A DNA stretch of 14,267 bases, from NCBI GenBank assembly GCA_018303045.1, contig JAGVYX010000019.1:1-14267 (forward strand), written 5' to 3'. Numbering within the stretch: position 1 is the stretch's first letter; every line of letters begins with the position of its first letter. This document shows, piece by piece, positions 7,267 to 14,200 of the stretch. This DNA comes from Candidatus Woesearchaeota archaeon. Its GTDB lineage: Archaea; Nanobdellota; Nanobdellia; Woesearchaeales; GW2011-AR9. A program made the position numbers and the translations under genes. The notes under the pieces are model-generated. The model worked only from the letters and a program-made list of their open reading frames with translations. It did not search any database and was not told the origin of the DNA.

Positions 7267-7285
7267 TGAATATATCTCATTAGCT

Positions 7286-8761
7286 TTAAATCAAGCTTCT
7301 TCCAGCCATTTCCTTGGGTTGCTTAATTTCCATGACTTTTAAAATTGTTGGGGCAATATCCGCTAAACCGCCATGATAAAGTTTTTTATCAACGTTAACG
7401 GCAATAAACGGAACTTTGTTTAAGGTATGCGAGGTTAGATATTTTTCACCCATATCTTCGCAGTTGCCATGATCGCCAGTAATAAATATCATGCCGGTAA
7501 ACTGTTTAATTATTCTGCCAATCTCTCTGTCAACAGCCTCCGCGGCTTTTTTAGCTGCAGAAAGATTTCCGCTATGCCCAACCATGTCGGCATTAGCCAG
7601 GTTAACGACGAAAAAATCATAGCGATCTTTATTTTTCAGCAAAGCCGCAGTTATTGGTTTTACTTTCATTTCTGGCGTTTTATCATAGGCAATCACTCTT
7701 CGGCTGGGAAAATGAATTCTTTTTTCATTAGGAAAAATGCATTCGCACAAGCCATTAAAAAAATAAGTGACATGAGCCCACTTTTCTGTTTCAGCAATCC
7801 GCAATTGCGATAATCCTTGTTTAGACAGAGTTTCACCGAGAGTATTTTTAGGAATTATCGGCGGAAAAGCCACGGGAATCCTTACCAGTGAATCATATTG
7901 AGTCAGCGAAACAAAATCTAAGCCGGTAATTTTCTTCCGCTGGAATTCTTTAAATTTCCCCCAGACAAATGCCCGAGTTAATTCCCGCGCCCGGTCAGAG
8001 CGAAAATTGAAAAAAATTACCGTATCATTCTCATCAACAACGCATTTATCTAGCAGGATAATTGGCTTGATAAATTCATCGCTCTCGCCGCGGCGGTAAG
8101 CTTCCTTTAAGGCTTTAAGCGGATCGCTGGCTTTTCTGCCTTTACAGTTAACCATGGCATCATAAGCTTTATGCTCGCGATTCCAGCGGTTATCCCGATC
8201 CAGAGCATAATACCTGCCCATTATCGTAGCCAATTGGCCAACCTTTAACTGGCCCATTTTTGCCAGGAGCTGTTTAAGATATTTCTCTGCTGATTTTGGC
8301 GGGGTGTCCCGCCCATCCAAGAAAGCATGAACATACACCTCCTTTACCGCCAACTTTTTGGCTAATTCCAGCAGGGCAAACAAATGCCCGATATGAGAAT
8401 GCACGCCAGCATCGCTTAACAGGCCCATTAAATGAACTTTCTGTACCTTTTTTTGGGCGCGCTGCAAGCAATTAATCAAAACTCTATTCTTAAAAAAAGA
8501 GTGATCATTAATGGCCCGATTTATTCTGGTTAAATCACTGTCAATTATTCTTCCAGCGCCAATAGTTAAATGGCCGACTTCCGAATTGCCCATAAATCCA
8601 GGCGGCAAGCCTACAGCCGGGCCGGAAGCCTTTAATTCAGTGTGAGGGCAAGTTTTGTATAAATAATCCAGATTGGGCGTTTTAGCTAATTTTATGGCAT
8701 TATTCTCTGTTGTTTTTCTAACACCCCATCCATCCAGAATCAACAGCAGCACTTTCGGCAT
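7286..8761 (-). CDS. gpmI: 2,3-bisphosphoglycerate-independent phosphoglycerate mutase
   Basis: Interconverts 3- and 2-phosphoglycerate in glycolysis and gluconeogenesis, using two Mn ions and a phosphoserine intermediate. The 491 residues carry metal ligand D10 in LDGWG and the nucleophile S60 in GFMGNSEVGH. Substrate-binding DAGVHSH, FLDGRDTPP, MGRYYALDRDNRW and FFNFRSDRARELTR follow in order, with the second metal cluster (NLANADMVGHSG, TGDHGN, SHTLNKVPF) at the C-terminus. This is the bacterial/plant GpmI type and not the shorter archaeal ApgM type, so an old transfer from bacteria is likely (inference). All catalytic motifs are intact. The ATG has no Shine-Dalgarno site; a TTTATTTAG box 26 bp upstream predicts a leaderless message. 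It is divergent from the lipoprotein gene. Confidence 0.96.
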   Translation of the reverse strand: MPKVLLLILDGWGVRKTTENNAIKLAKTPNLDYLYKTCPHTELKASGPAVGLPPGFMGNSEVGHLTIGAGRIIDSDLTRINRAINDHSFFKNRVLINCLQRAQKKVQKVHLMGLLSDAGVHSHIGHLFALLELAKKLAVKEVYVHAFLDGRDTPPKSAEKYLKQLLAKMGQLKVGQLATIMGRYYALDRDNRWNREHKAYDAMVNCKGRKASDPLKALKEAYRRGESDEFIKPIILLDKCVVDENDTVIFFNFRSDRARELTRAFVWGKFKEFQRKKITGLDFVSLTQYDSLVRIPVAFPPIIPKNTLGETLSKQGLSQLRIAETEKWAHVTYFFNGLCECIFPNEKRIHFPSRRVIAYDKTPEMKVKPITAALLKNKDRYDFFVVNLANADMVGHSGNLSAAKKAAEAVDREIGRIIKQFTGMIFITGDHGNCEDMGEKYLTSHTLNKVPFIAVNVDKKLYHGGLADIAPTILKVMEIKQPKEMAGRSLI

Positions 8762-8781
8762 GTGAAAATGAATATTTTACA

Positions 8782-8790
8782 CTAAATAAA
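8782..8790 (-). promoter_or_regulatory. TATA box of gpmI
   Basis: TTTATTTAG on the minus strand, centred 25-26 bp before the start codon; predicts leaderless transcription. Confidence 0.5.
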
Positions 8791-8831
8791 GATTTCTGAT
8801 GGTCCGGCTCTGTCCAGAATAACCTCTTTTT

Positions 8832-8850
8832 GTAACTCTGGGGGGGTTAC
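8832..8850. promoter_or_regulatory. G-tract inverted repeat upstream of the lipoprotein promoter
   Basis: GTAAC (8832-8836) and GTTAC (8846-8850) flank TCTGGGGGG, so a run of seven G is partly inside the right arm. It lies about 12 bp before the TATA box of the lipoprotein and in the divergent gpmI gap. It resembles the GTTAATT-G7-AATTAAC element at 1513-1534; a shared operator is only a guess. Confidence 0.35.
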
Positions 8851-8862
8851 AATTAGAAAACC

Positions 8863-8870
8863 TTAAATAT
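8863..8870 (+). promoter_or_regulatory. TATA box of the lipoprotein gene
   Basis: TTAAATAT centred about 26 bp before the ATG at 8893. The AGGAG at 8872-8876 is 16 nt from the ATG, too far to serve as a normal Shine-Dalgarno site, so leaderless translation is more likely. Confidence 0.5.
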
Positions 8871-8892
8871 TAGGAGATATCATCATTTAATT

Positions 8893-9726
8893 ATGAAAAT
8901 GATTATGCCTAAATTACTCTTAACCACTCTTTTAGCTGGCTGCGCCTCTTCATCAACTCCAGAGGCTTACAGGAAGACAACGGAACCAGCGCCCTCGGAT
9001 AAAGTTCTGCTAGAAGCAGAAGCTTTCCAAAAATTACGGGAATTTGCCCAGACCAGCTTGGAAGAAGAGTTTTTTGTTTATTCCGTCCCGTCAGGCCAAA
9101 CCTATAAATTAGGGCAACAAAACACCTCGGCAAAAGTTGGCGTTGATTTAACTAAGACAGTTCTAACTATCCTTAAAGATTTACAGCAGCAAGCCTATCT
9201 TGGAGAGCTAGCCGCGGAAAATCGTTATCTACTGGTCCATAACCACCCCCATAAATCAACTGACCGTTGCAAGGAATTTAAAGTTTTAAATCAATCGCCG
9301 CAGCGTTCCCAGAAATCGCAGCAATTGGAGAAAATCTTATGCTCAGAACTGGGAGGGGGCTTTCTAACCCTGCCCAGCGCTAACTGGTATGATCCTCTGG
9401 ATCAAACGAAGGATGCGGATATTGAAACGATTTTAACCTTTCATGCCCTCTGGAAAGAAATACCCAGCTTGTCGGTAACTTTTACTCATCGAGTCCTAGG
9501 CGAGGCCGGATATCTTGATCTTCAAGTTAACGGGCCTATAGATGATATTGATGTCTATATTTTAGCCGCTAAATATCGGGGCTGGTTTGCTAAGGTAAGA
9601 GACAACTTTACCGAAGAACAGGGAAAAACAAAAGAAGCAGCTAAATTGTACTTTGATCAAAAAGCGCAGGAATTATCTGAAAAAACCGCTCATCGGTTAA
9701 GCCTGACTTTCAACTGGTATGATTAA
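8893..9726 (+). CDS. Putative lipoprotein with a JAMM/RadC-like HNHP motif
   Basis: 277 residues. The N-terminus MKMIMPKLLLTTLLAGC is a short signal peptide with an L-A-G-C lipobox, so Cys17 would be lipidated and the rest held outside the membrane. Residues 57-120 read like the first half of a JAB/RadC-type metallo-domain: acidic E57-E59, FFVYSVPSGQTYKLGQ, a helix, then YLLVHNHP (H116, H118, P119). The expected SxxD part is displaced by an insertion of about 40 residues; LPS (160-162) followed by D167-D176 could supply it. JAMM domains are usually peptidases or deubiquitinase-like, but activity here is unproven. The C-terminal 90 residues are charged and unrecognised. Its TAA overlaps the ATG of the next frame, suggesting coupling. 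Confidence 0.7.
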   Translation: MKMIMPKLLLTTLLAGCASSSTPEAYRKTTEPAPSDKVLLEAEAFQKLREFAQTSLEEEFFVYSVPSGQTYKLGQQNTSAKVGVDLTKTVLTILKDLQQQAYLGELAAENRYLLVHNHPHKSTDRCKEFKVLNQSPQRSQKSQQLEKILCSELGGGFLTLPSANWYDPLDQTKDADIETILTFHALWKEIPSLSVTFTHRVLGEAGYLDLQVNGPIDDIDVYILAAKYRGWFAKVRDNFTEEQGKTKEAAKLYFDQKAQELSEKTAHRLSLTFNWYD

Positions 9727-10225
9727 TGGAGACAATATTCAGGGTCGATATAAATAAATTATCGGGAAATTTGCCTGAAGCACCAACCTTGGTTCAATTA
9801 CGCGAAAAAAAGGTGCAGAAAACCTAGTTGGTTCTTCATTAGTTAGTCAAAGAAATCAAAATGGCAAAGATTTCTACTTCTATAAAGATGGAAGCGTTTT
9901 AGTTCATAATTCTAAAGAAGGTTTTTATCACTTTATCACTCAAGAAGGCAGGGATAGATTATCTTCAACTGATAGAAGAGTTTTAGAAGACGTGGTATAT
10001 GAAAGAGCAAATCCAGCAGGATATGAGAAACTTGGTTCAGGCAATTTTAGTGGTTCTTATTCTTTACCTATGGCAGAAGGTGTTGCTATGAAAGTAACAG
10101 ATGCCGCAAGATTCGTTGCTAAAGAATTATCAGATGTATTTTCAAACGCTTATGATGATTTAATTTCTGGATATAAAATAGGCAGGGTTAGTGGAGGTAA
10201 AAAAATTGTTCAGCATGTTGATTGA
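9726..10225 (+). CDS. Gene split by a -1 slippery site; kinase-N-lobe-like C-terminal part
   Basis: An ATG at 9726 overlaps the lipoprotein TAA (TAATG). Its frame encodes METIFRVDINKLSGNLPEAP onward for about 29 residues and then stops at 9825-9827. Just before that stop is GAA-AAA-AAG, the canonical A_AAA_AAG heptamer. In the -1 frame, coding continues from 9812 to the TGA-preceding HVD at 10225, with no ATG, GTG or TTG until a GTG at 9992. Joined, the product is about 166 residues. The second part has LGSGNFSGSYSL and VAMKV, like the Gly-rich loop and VAIK lysine of a protein kinase, but no catalytic loop follows, so it is an N-lobe remnant at best. A second A7 (10199-10205) near the end would switch back to the first frame. 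It could be programmed frameshifting, a pseudogene, or a homopolymer sequencing error; a short protein from GTG 9992 is a fallback. Confidence 0.5.
9805..9812 (+). promoter_or_regulatory. Candidate -1 ribosomal frameshift site (A_AAA_AAG)
   Basis: Read in the frame of the ATG at 9726, codons GAA AAA AAG form the classical X_XXY_YYZ heptamer used by bacterial dnaX. A short AACC/GGTT hairpin (within 9820-9833) follows at roughly the right distance but is weak. The reading frame joins correctly after a -1 slip. Confidence 0.45.
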
Positions 10226-10301
10226 TCCAATTGCTGAAGTTTCATATATCCGACCAATTAGAAACAGTCCAAGAAATAAACTTAATTTTCCAGAAATTTT
10301 C

Positions 10302-10514
10302 TTAAGCCTTGACAACTTCCACTACCTCGAAGGTAGTTAATAGAAGAGGTGCTCTTTCTAGCAAAGGCATTTCTTCCAAATACAATTCCGTAGCTTCTTT
10401 TAAATTAGCTAAAGCTTCTTTAATAGTACATCCCTGACTAACTGTGCCAATCTCAGGACATTTAGCTATATCTGTTTCTTCCTCTTTTTGAATTATTGCA
10501 GTAAAAGTTTTCAT
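10302..10514 (-). CDS. HicB-family antitoxin-like protein, solo
   Basis: 70 residues with the partial RNase-H fold of HicB: an N-terminal strand (KTFTAIIQKEEE), then CPEIGTVSQGCTIKEALANL and KEATELYLEE, which is the family signature. In HicAB pairs this protein neutralises the HicA mRNA interferase and may repress its own promoter. No HicA-like frame is present in the 76 bp downstream or the 210 bp upstream, so it stands alone; solo HicB genes are common in archaea. There is no separate DNA-binding domain (no C-terminal helix-turn-helix or ribbon beyond the last 15 residues). A strong TTTATATATAAA box lies just upstream. It converges on the slippery-site gene. Confidence 0.85.
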   Translation of the reverse strand: MKTFTAIIQKEEETDIAKCPEIGTVSQGCTIKEALANLKEATELYLEEMPLLERAPLLLTTFEVVEVVKA

Positions 10515-10531
10515 GAAATTGTAAGTATTGC

Positions 10532-10543
10532 TTTATATATAAA
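10532..10543 (-). promoter_or_regulatory. TATA box of the hicB-like gene
   Basis: The palindromic TTTATATATAAA lies 18-29 bp before the ATG. It is the strongest TATA match in the window and implies a leaderless transcript. The remaining 180 bp up to rtcB hold no gene; a 7-bp inverted repeat (AGACTAG 10657-10663, CTAGTCT 10712-10718) is the only structure I see. Confidence 0.6.
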
Positions 10544-10724
10544 TTTAGGCAGGTTAATATCTGACTGATTCCTTAGTTAGTTATAATCTTAAATAAATAG
10601 TTTTTATCAGCCAAAGGATTACACTATCAAAATTTATAAACCATTTAGACCTCTAAAGACTAGTCGGTATAAAGTTTTTATTTGCAAATTGATATTTTTC
10701 CAACGTATTATCTAGTCTAATTTC

Positions 10725-12200
10725 TTATCCTTTAACATTCCCTATCGGCTTCAACGCCACTACCGGTTTGGTAATGCCAGCTTCATTTAAAGTGTCAACC
10801 ACCGTGTCAATATCTTTGTAAGCTTTGCCAGCTTCTTCCGCCAATCCTTTCATCGTAACTGCATGAACATAAATGCCCTGCCTTTCCAAGGATTTCTGCA
10901 GTTCCTCGCCGCGAATTTCCCGCATGGCCGCCGCCCGGCTCATCGTTCTTCCTGATCCGTGCGCCGTAGAAGCAAAGGTTTCATCGGCCTTATCTGTGCC
11001 AACCAATAAATAAGATCCGGTTTCCATTGAGCCGCCTAAAATAACCGGCTGCCCGAATTTTCGATAGGCTTTAGGCAAATCTTTTGACCGAGACGGGCCA
11101 AAAGCTCTCGTTGAACCTTTACGATGAACCAGCAAAGTTTTTTTCTTTCCATCAATTACATATTCCTCCAGTTTGGCAATGTTATGCGCCACATCATAAA
11201 CGAGATTCATTTCCATTTCTTTAGCTGTTTTGCCGAACACTTTTTCAAACGTTTTCCTGATTTGGGAAGTTATAACCTGCCTGTTGGCAAAAGCCATGTT
11301 AGCCGCGCAGGCCATAGCTTTATAATAATCCTGCCCTTCAGGCGAGTTAAACGGCGCGCAGGCTAATTCTTTATCTCTAATTTCAATGCCATATTTAGGC
11401 ATGATCTCCAAAAATACTTTTAAGTAATCAGTTCCAATTTGATGGCCAAAACCGCGGGAGCCGCAATGAACCATAATTACAATCTGCCCAATTTTAGCAA
11501 TGCCCATGGCTTTAGCTGCTTCCAAATCATAAATATTCCCCTCTCTTACTTCCTGAATTTCCAGATAATGATTTCCTGAGCCCAACGTTCCCAGTTGGTC
11601 AAACCCGCGTTTAACAGCGCGGTCGGAAACTTTACTGGGATCCGCCCAGGCGATTTTACCCTGGTCTTCGATATGTTCGATATCTTCCGGCCAGGCATAG
11701 CCGTTTTTCACACACCATTGGGCGCCATCAGCCATCACTTTTTTGAATTCCTCTTTAGAAATTTTCACAAAACCTTGGCAGCCAACGCCAGCCGGAACGG
11801 CTTTATACAACTCATCAACGAGCTGCTTAATTTTTGGCTTAACTTCATTTATAGTTAAATTAGTAGTAATTAAGCGCATCCCGCAATTGATATCAAAACC
11901 TACGCCGCCTGGAGAAATTATTCCGCCTTGCTCCGGATCGAAAGCGGCTACACCGCCAATGGGGAAACCATACCCCCAGTGGCCATCGGGCATGCAGTAA
12001 GCATACTTTTGAATTCCCGGAAGAGTGGCTAAATTAGTTAGCTGATCAAATACACCCGCATCCATTGCCTGCATTAATTCTGTATTGGCGATAATTCTAG
12101 CTGGAACTAGCATTCCCTCTTTATAAGTAACCGGCAATTCCCAGGTAACGGAATCAATTTGTTTAATCTCTTTAGGCGGTCCGGCCGGTTTATTTTCCAT
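10725..12200 (-). CDS. rtcB: tRNA-splicing / RNA-repair ligase RtcB
   Basis: GTP- and Mn-dependent ligase that joins 3'-phosphate or 2',3'-cyclic phosphate to 5'-OH RNA ends, the tRNA-exon ligase of archaea. The 491 residues hold the metal ligands D103 and C106 in GGVGFDINCGMRL, H211 in GSGNHYLEI, H245 in VHCGSRGFGHQ and H339 in DVAHNIAK, and the histidine that becomes guanylylated, H414 in TAHGSGRTMSR. VHRKGSTRAFGP is also intact. The length is normal and there is no intein. It starts at an ATG with a TTTAAATA box 26 bp upstream and no Shine-Dalgarno site. The Archease partner is not in the window. Together with the Rnl2-like ligase at 254 it gives this genome two chemically different RNA ligases. 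Confidence 0.97.
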   Translation of the reverse strand: MENKPAGPPKEIKQIDSVTWELPVTYKEGMLVPARIIANTELMQAMDAGVFDQLTNLATLPGIQKYAYCMPDGHWGYGFPIGGVAAFDPEQGGIISPGGVGFDINCGMRLITTNLTINEVKPKIKQLVDELYKAVPAGVGCQGFVKISKEEFKKVMADGAQWCVKNGYAWPEDIEHIEDQGKIAWADPSKVSDRAVKRGFDQLGTLGSGNHYLEIQEVREGNIYDLEAAKAMGIAKIGQIVIMVHCGSRGFGHQIGTDYLKVFLEIMPKYGIEIRDKELACAPFNSPEGQDYYKAMACAANMAFANRQVITSQIRKTFEKVFGKTAKEMEMNLVYDVAHNIAKLEEYVIDGKKKTLLVHRKGSTRAFGPSRSKDLPKAYRKFGQPVILGGSMETGSYLLVGTDKADETFASTAHGSGRTMSRAAAMREIRGEELQKSLERQGIYVHAVTMKGLAEEAGKAYKDIDTVVDTLNEAGITKPVVALKPIGNVKG

Positions 12201-12222
12201 GTGGTAAATCTTCGAGAATCTC

Positions 12223-12230
12223 TATTTAAA
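12223..12230 (-). promoter_or_regulatory. TATA box of rtcB
   Basis: TTTAAATA on the minus strand, centred 26 bp before the ATG; leaderless transcript predicted. Confidence 0.6.
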
Positions 12231-12331
12231 TCTTTCTTGAATTTATTTTATATGAATTCCAACAACAAAAAGTTTATTGATTATTAACATCCAATAGTTA
12301 TAATCCAAAAAACTCATAATTTTAAAGACCA

Positions 12332-12369
12332 AAAAGATCTTTTAAGAATTAGAATGGCCAATTAGAATG
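12332..12369 (+). promoter_or_regulatory. Palindrome and direct repeat before the EEP gene
   Basis: AAAAGATCTTTT (12332-12343) is a perfect 12-bp palindrome 23 bp before the start codon. After it AATTAGAATG occurs twice (12347-12356 and 12360-12369), the second copy including the start ATG. The first copy's ATG opens a three-codon frame (ATG GCC AAT TAG) ending 1 bp before the real start. No clear TATA box is at the standard distance; TTTTAAGA at 12340-12347 is the best candidate. Confidence 0.35.
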
Positions 12370-13497
12370 ACTAGAACCATTTTTTCTATAATTAAATGCG
12401 GGCTGCGCAGCTTAATTTATTCATCAATCACTGCCGGCGCCTTAGCTGCGGTCTTTGCTTATGGAGGATATCAGCCGCAGAAAATAGAAACAGAAAACAA
12501 GCAGAACCGGCCCTTGGAGCAAACCATTACGGTAATGTCCGCTAACATTGCCGCCTGCCGCGGACGTCCGTTTAGTTTTTGGGACTTGTTTCCTAATCCG
12601 GTAACTACCTGGCGGCATGGCGGCATCTCTTATAATGGTTGTAAAAAGTTAGAGCAATTAATTAATGAATATAACATTTCCCTTGCCGGGCTGCAGGAAA
12701 TTGAACAAAATGACGTTCGCGAGGAACACCAACCCCAGCTGTTTTCAAATTATACTCGGCTAATAAATTATTCCTTTGCCTCCAATATCACCCATTACTT
12801 TATGGCGCGATGGTTTCTGGCCGATGGCAATGCCGTGCTTAGCCAGCCGTCAATTGAAACCAGCCGATGGATTCCCTTAGAACCGGAAAAGCCCTTTAGC
12901 TGGGGAACTATCTTTGATTATTTAGTCGGCACCGAGGGGATTCAACATGCGACGGTTAAATATCGCCAGCAGATCATTAACATCATTAATGTCCATTTAA
13001 GCAACCATGAATTTACGGAACGAAAATTGTCTACAGGAAGAATTCAGCGGGAACGGGAAATGGAATTTCGCCAGATATTTGAATATGCAGCCAAAATCAC
13101 CAGGCAAGGACCAACAATCATTTTTGGAGACTGGAATTCTGTTCCTCCATCACTAAGAACCAAGGAATTTCTCCACGCTGAAAGCAAGTACCTGGGAGAA
13201 TATACCTGGGAAGCTGCTGCTGAAATTATCGCCCGAGAAGGACTGGTGCTGGAGCATGGCGGAGTATTAGTAAACAACAACATTGCTGGAAGCTACCATG
13301 GCGAAGTTCCTACCAGTAAATTAGGCCTGCCCTGCGGCAAAAAAGATATAGGAGAAAGAATTGATATGATTTTTACTTTGTATGATCCCCTCAGAAATAA
13401 AATTATTCCCAGATTATTATCTACAACCGTTCTTAATGAGTATTTAGTTTCAGATCATTACCCAGTTATTGCTGAGATTAGATTTGAAGAAAATTAG
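12367..13497 (+). CDS. Membrane-anchored endonuclease/exonuclease/phosphatase-fold protein
   Basis: 376 residues. A basic start followed by a hydrophobic segment (about 15-34) suggests a membrane anchor or signal peptide, placing the domain outside the cell. The EEP catalytic set is complete and in order: N60 (SANI), E111 (LQEIE), H in INVHLSNH, G254-DWN-257, RIDMIF, and S362-DH-364 near the end. Family members cut nucleic acids, phosphodiesters such as sphingomyelin, or inositol phosphates; the sequence alone does not pick the substrate. The exported location fits nucleic-acid scavenging by an organism with reduced metabolism, but that is a guess. It is divergent from rtcB and convergent with the next gene. 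Intracellular DNA repair (exonuclease III-like) is less likely because of the anchor. Confidence 0.85.
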   Translation: MTRTIFSIIKCGLRSLIYSSITAGALAAVFAYGGYQPQKIETENKQNRPLEQTITVMSANIAACRGRPFSFWDLFPNPVTTWRHGGISYNGCKKLEQLINEYNISLAGLQEIEQNDVREEHQPQLFSNYTRLINYSFASNITHYFMARWFLADGNAVLSQPSIETSRWIPLEPEKPFSWGTIFDYLVGTEGIQHATVKYRQQIINIINVHLSNHEFTERKLSTGRIQREREMEFRQIFEYAAKITRQGPTIIFGDWNSVPPSLRTKEFLHAESKYLGEYTWEAAAEIIAREGLVLEHGGVLVNNNIAGSYHGEVPTSKLGLPCGKKDIGERIDMIFTLYDPLRNKIIPRLLSTTVLNEYLVSDHYPVIAEIRFEEN

Positions 13498-13555
13498 AAC
13501 AGCAAAACAAAGTAGGCATCCAAGAGAATATTATCAAAATCATAGAAAGCCGGAC

Positions 13556-14182
13556 TTAATTATCTACCATTCCCCCCCACTCCACTACCGTAAAACCAAT
13601 TCTTTGAGGGGTATTAATGATTGGTTCTTGAATATTTATTTTCTGTTCAAGGGGTTTAAAGTAAAAATTAAGCCTGATTAATGTATCTGGTTCTGGACTA
13701 ATCAATAATTCCATATTTTGTTTCAGGAAATCTTCTTCTAATATTTTAACTTCATAATAGTTAGTTTTTGGCAATCTTTCTAACCAATATTCCTTGAATT
13801 GATTTTTCTCTTTTTCATTTAATCCAAATTTTATTAAATTAATATCAAACCATTTGCTTAAATCGTTATAACTAACAACCCACCCCGTTTTGGGAAGTTT
13901 TAATGAATTTAAATCAGCTTCATAGAACAGATAATCATATTGATGGTTAATTAATCCATCTTTTTCTGCAAAAACGGACCACCCGGAACCATATTTAGGG
14001 ATTGTTTCGGTTATTTTACCATCAATGTTTAATTTTACTGAAATGATAGAATCTTCCAGAGGATAAAGATATACTGCTGGTTTTTCAAACCGAACCCTTG
14101 AAGATGCAAATATGAACAAGCCGCCAGCCAAAACAATTAGAATTCCTAAAACAATCAGAACCCACAGTAATATTTTGTTCAT
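13556..14182 (-). CDS. Membrane-anchored protein of unknown function (KPAVYLYP motif)
   Basis: 208 residues. A single N-terminal transmembrane segment (about 4-28, very rich in Leu/Ile/Val) is followed by an outside domain. The domain starts with KPAVYLYPLEDSIISVKL and continues GKITETIPKYGSGWSVFAEKDG and YDYLFYEADL. I recall similar KPVIYLYP...GW.V.A..DG...YLFWE proteins from uncharacterised genes of small-genome bacteria and archaea, but no function is known to me. No catalytic motif is evident. The 3' end contains a G7 run in coding (TGG GGG GGA). The gene is more AT-rich than rtcB or gpmI. Start is supported by TTTTATAAAA upstream. Confidence 0.8.
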   Translation of the reverse strand: MNKILLWVLIVLGILIVLAGGLFIFASSRVRFEKPAVYLYPLEDSIISVKLNIDGKITETIPKYGSGWSVFAEKDGLINHQYDYLFYEADLNSLKLPKTGWVVSYNDLSKWFDINLIKFGLNEKEKNQFKEYWLERLPKTNYYEVKILEEDFLKQNMELLISPEPDTLIRLNFYFKPLEQKINIQEPIINTPQRIGFTVVEWGGMVDN

Positions 14183-14200
14183 GATTTTATTAATTCTTAC

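Larger units (their letters stand above)
6725..7285. other. Long gap without a convincing gene
   Basis: Besides the direct repeats above and a 22-bp tandem duplication at 7223-7266, this stretch holds only weak ORFs. The longest, on the plus strand at 7018-7269 (83 codons), has a Lys-rich tail but no Shine-Dalgarno site or TATA box, and its last codons are made by the 22-bp duplication, which shifts frame. In the +2 frame a protein-like run without a start (7011-7124, NILFGLLSYIKQGANGTFAS) ends early. A decayed small gene or an unannotated RNA is possible; I saw no tRNA or rRNA signature. Confidence 0.4.

Noticed and set aside
7018..7269. 83-codon plus-strand ORF with Lys-rich tail
   Set aside because: No start signals, no recognisable family, and its C-terminus is produced by an out-of-frame 22-bp duplication. 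The opposite-strand 62-codon ORF is no better.
11124..12000. Plus-strand ORFs inside rtcB
   Set aside because: All lie antisense to a full-length RtcB with every catalytic residue intact.
13571..13577. Third seven-base C/G run, considered as another regulatory G-tract
   Set aside because: It encodes Trp-Gly-Gly at the end of the 208-residue protein and has no flanking inverted arms.
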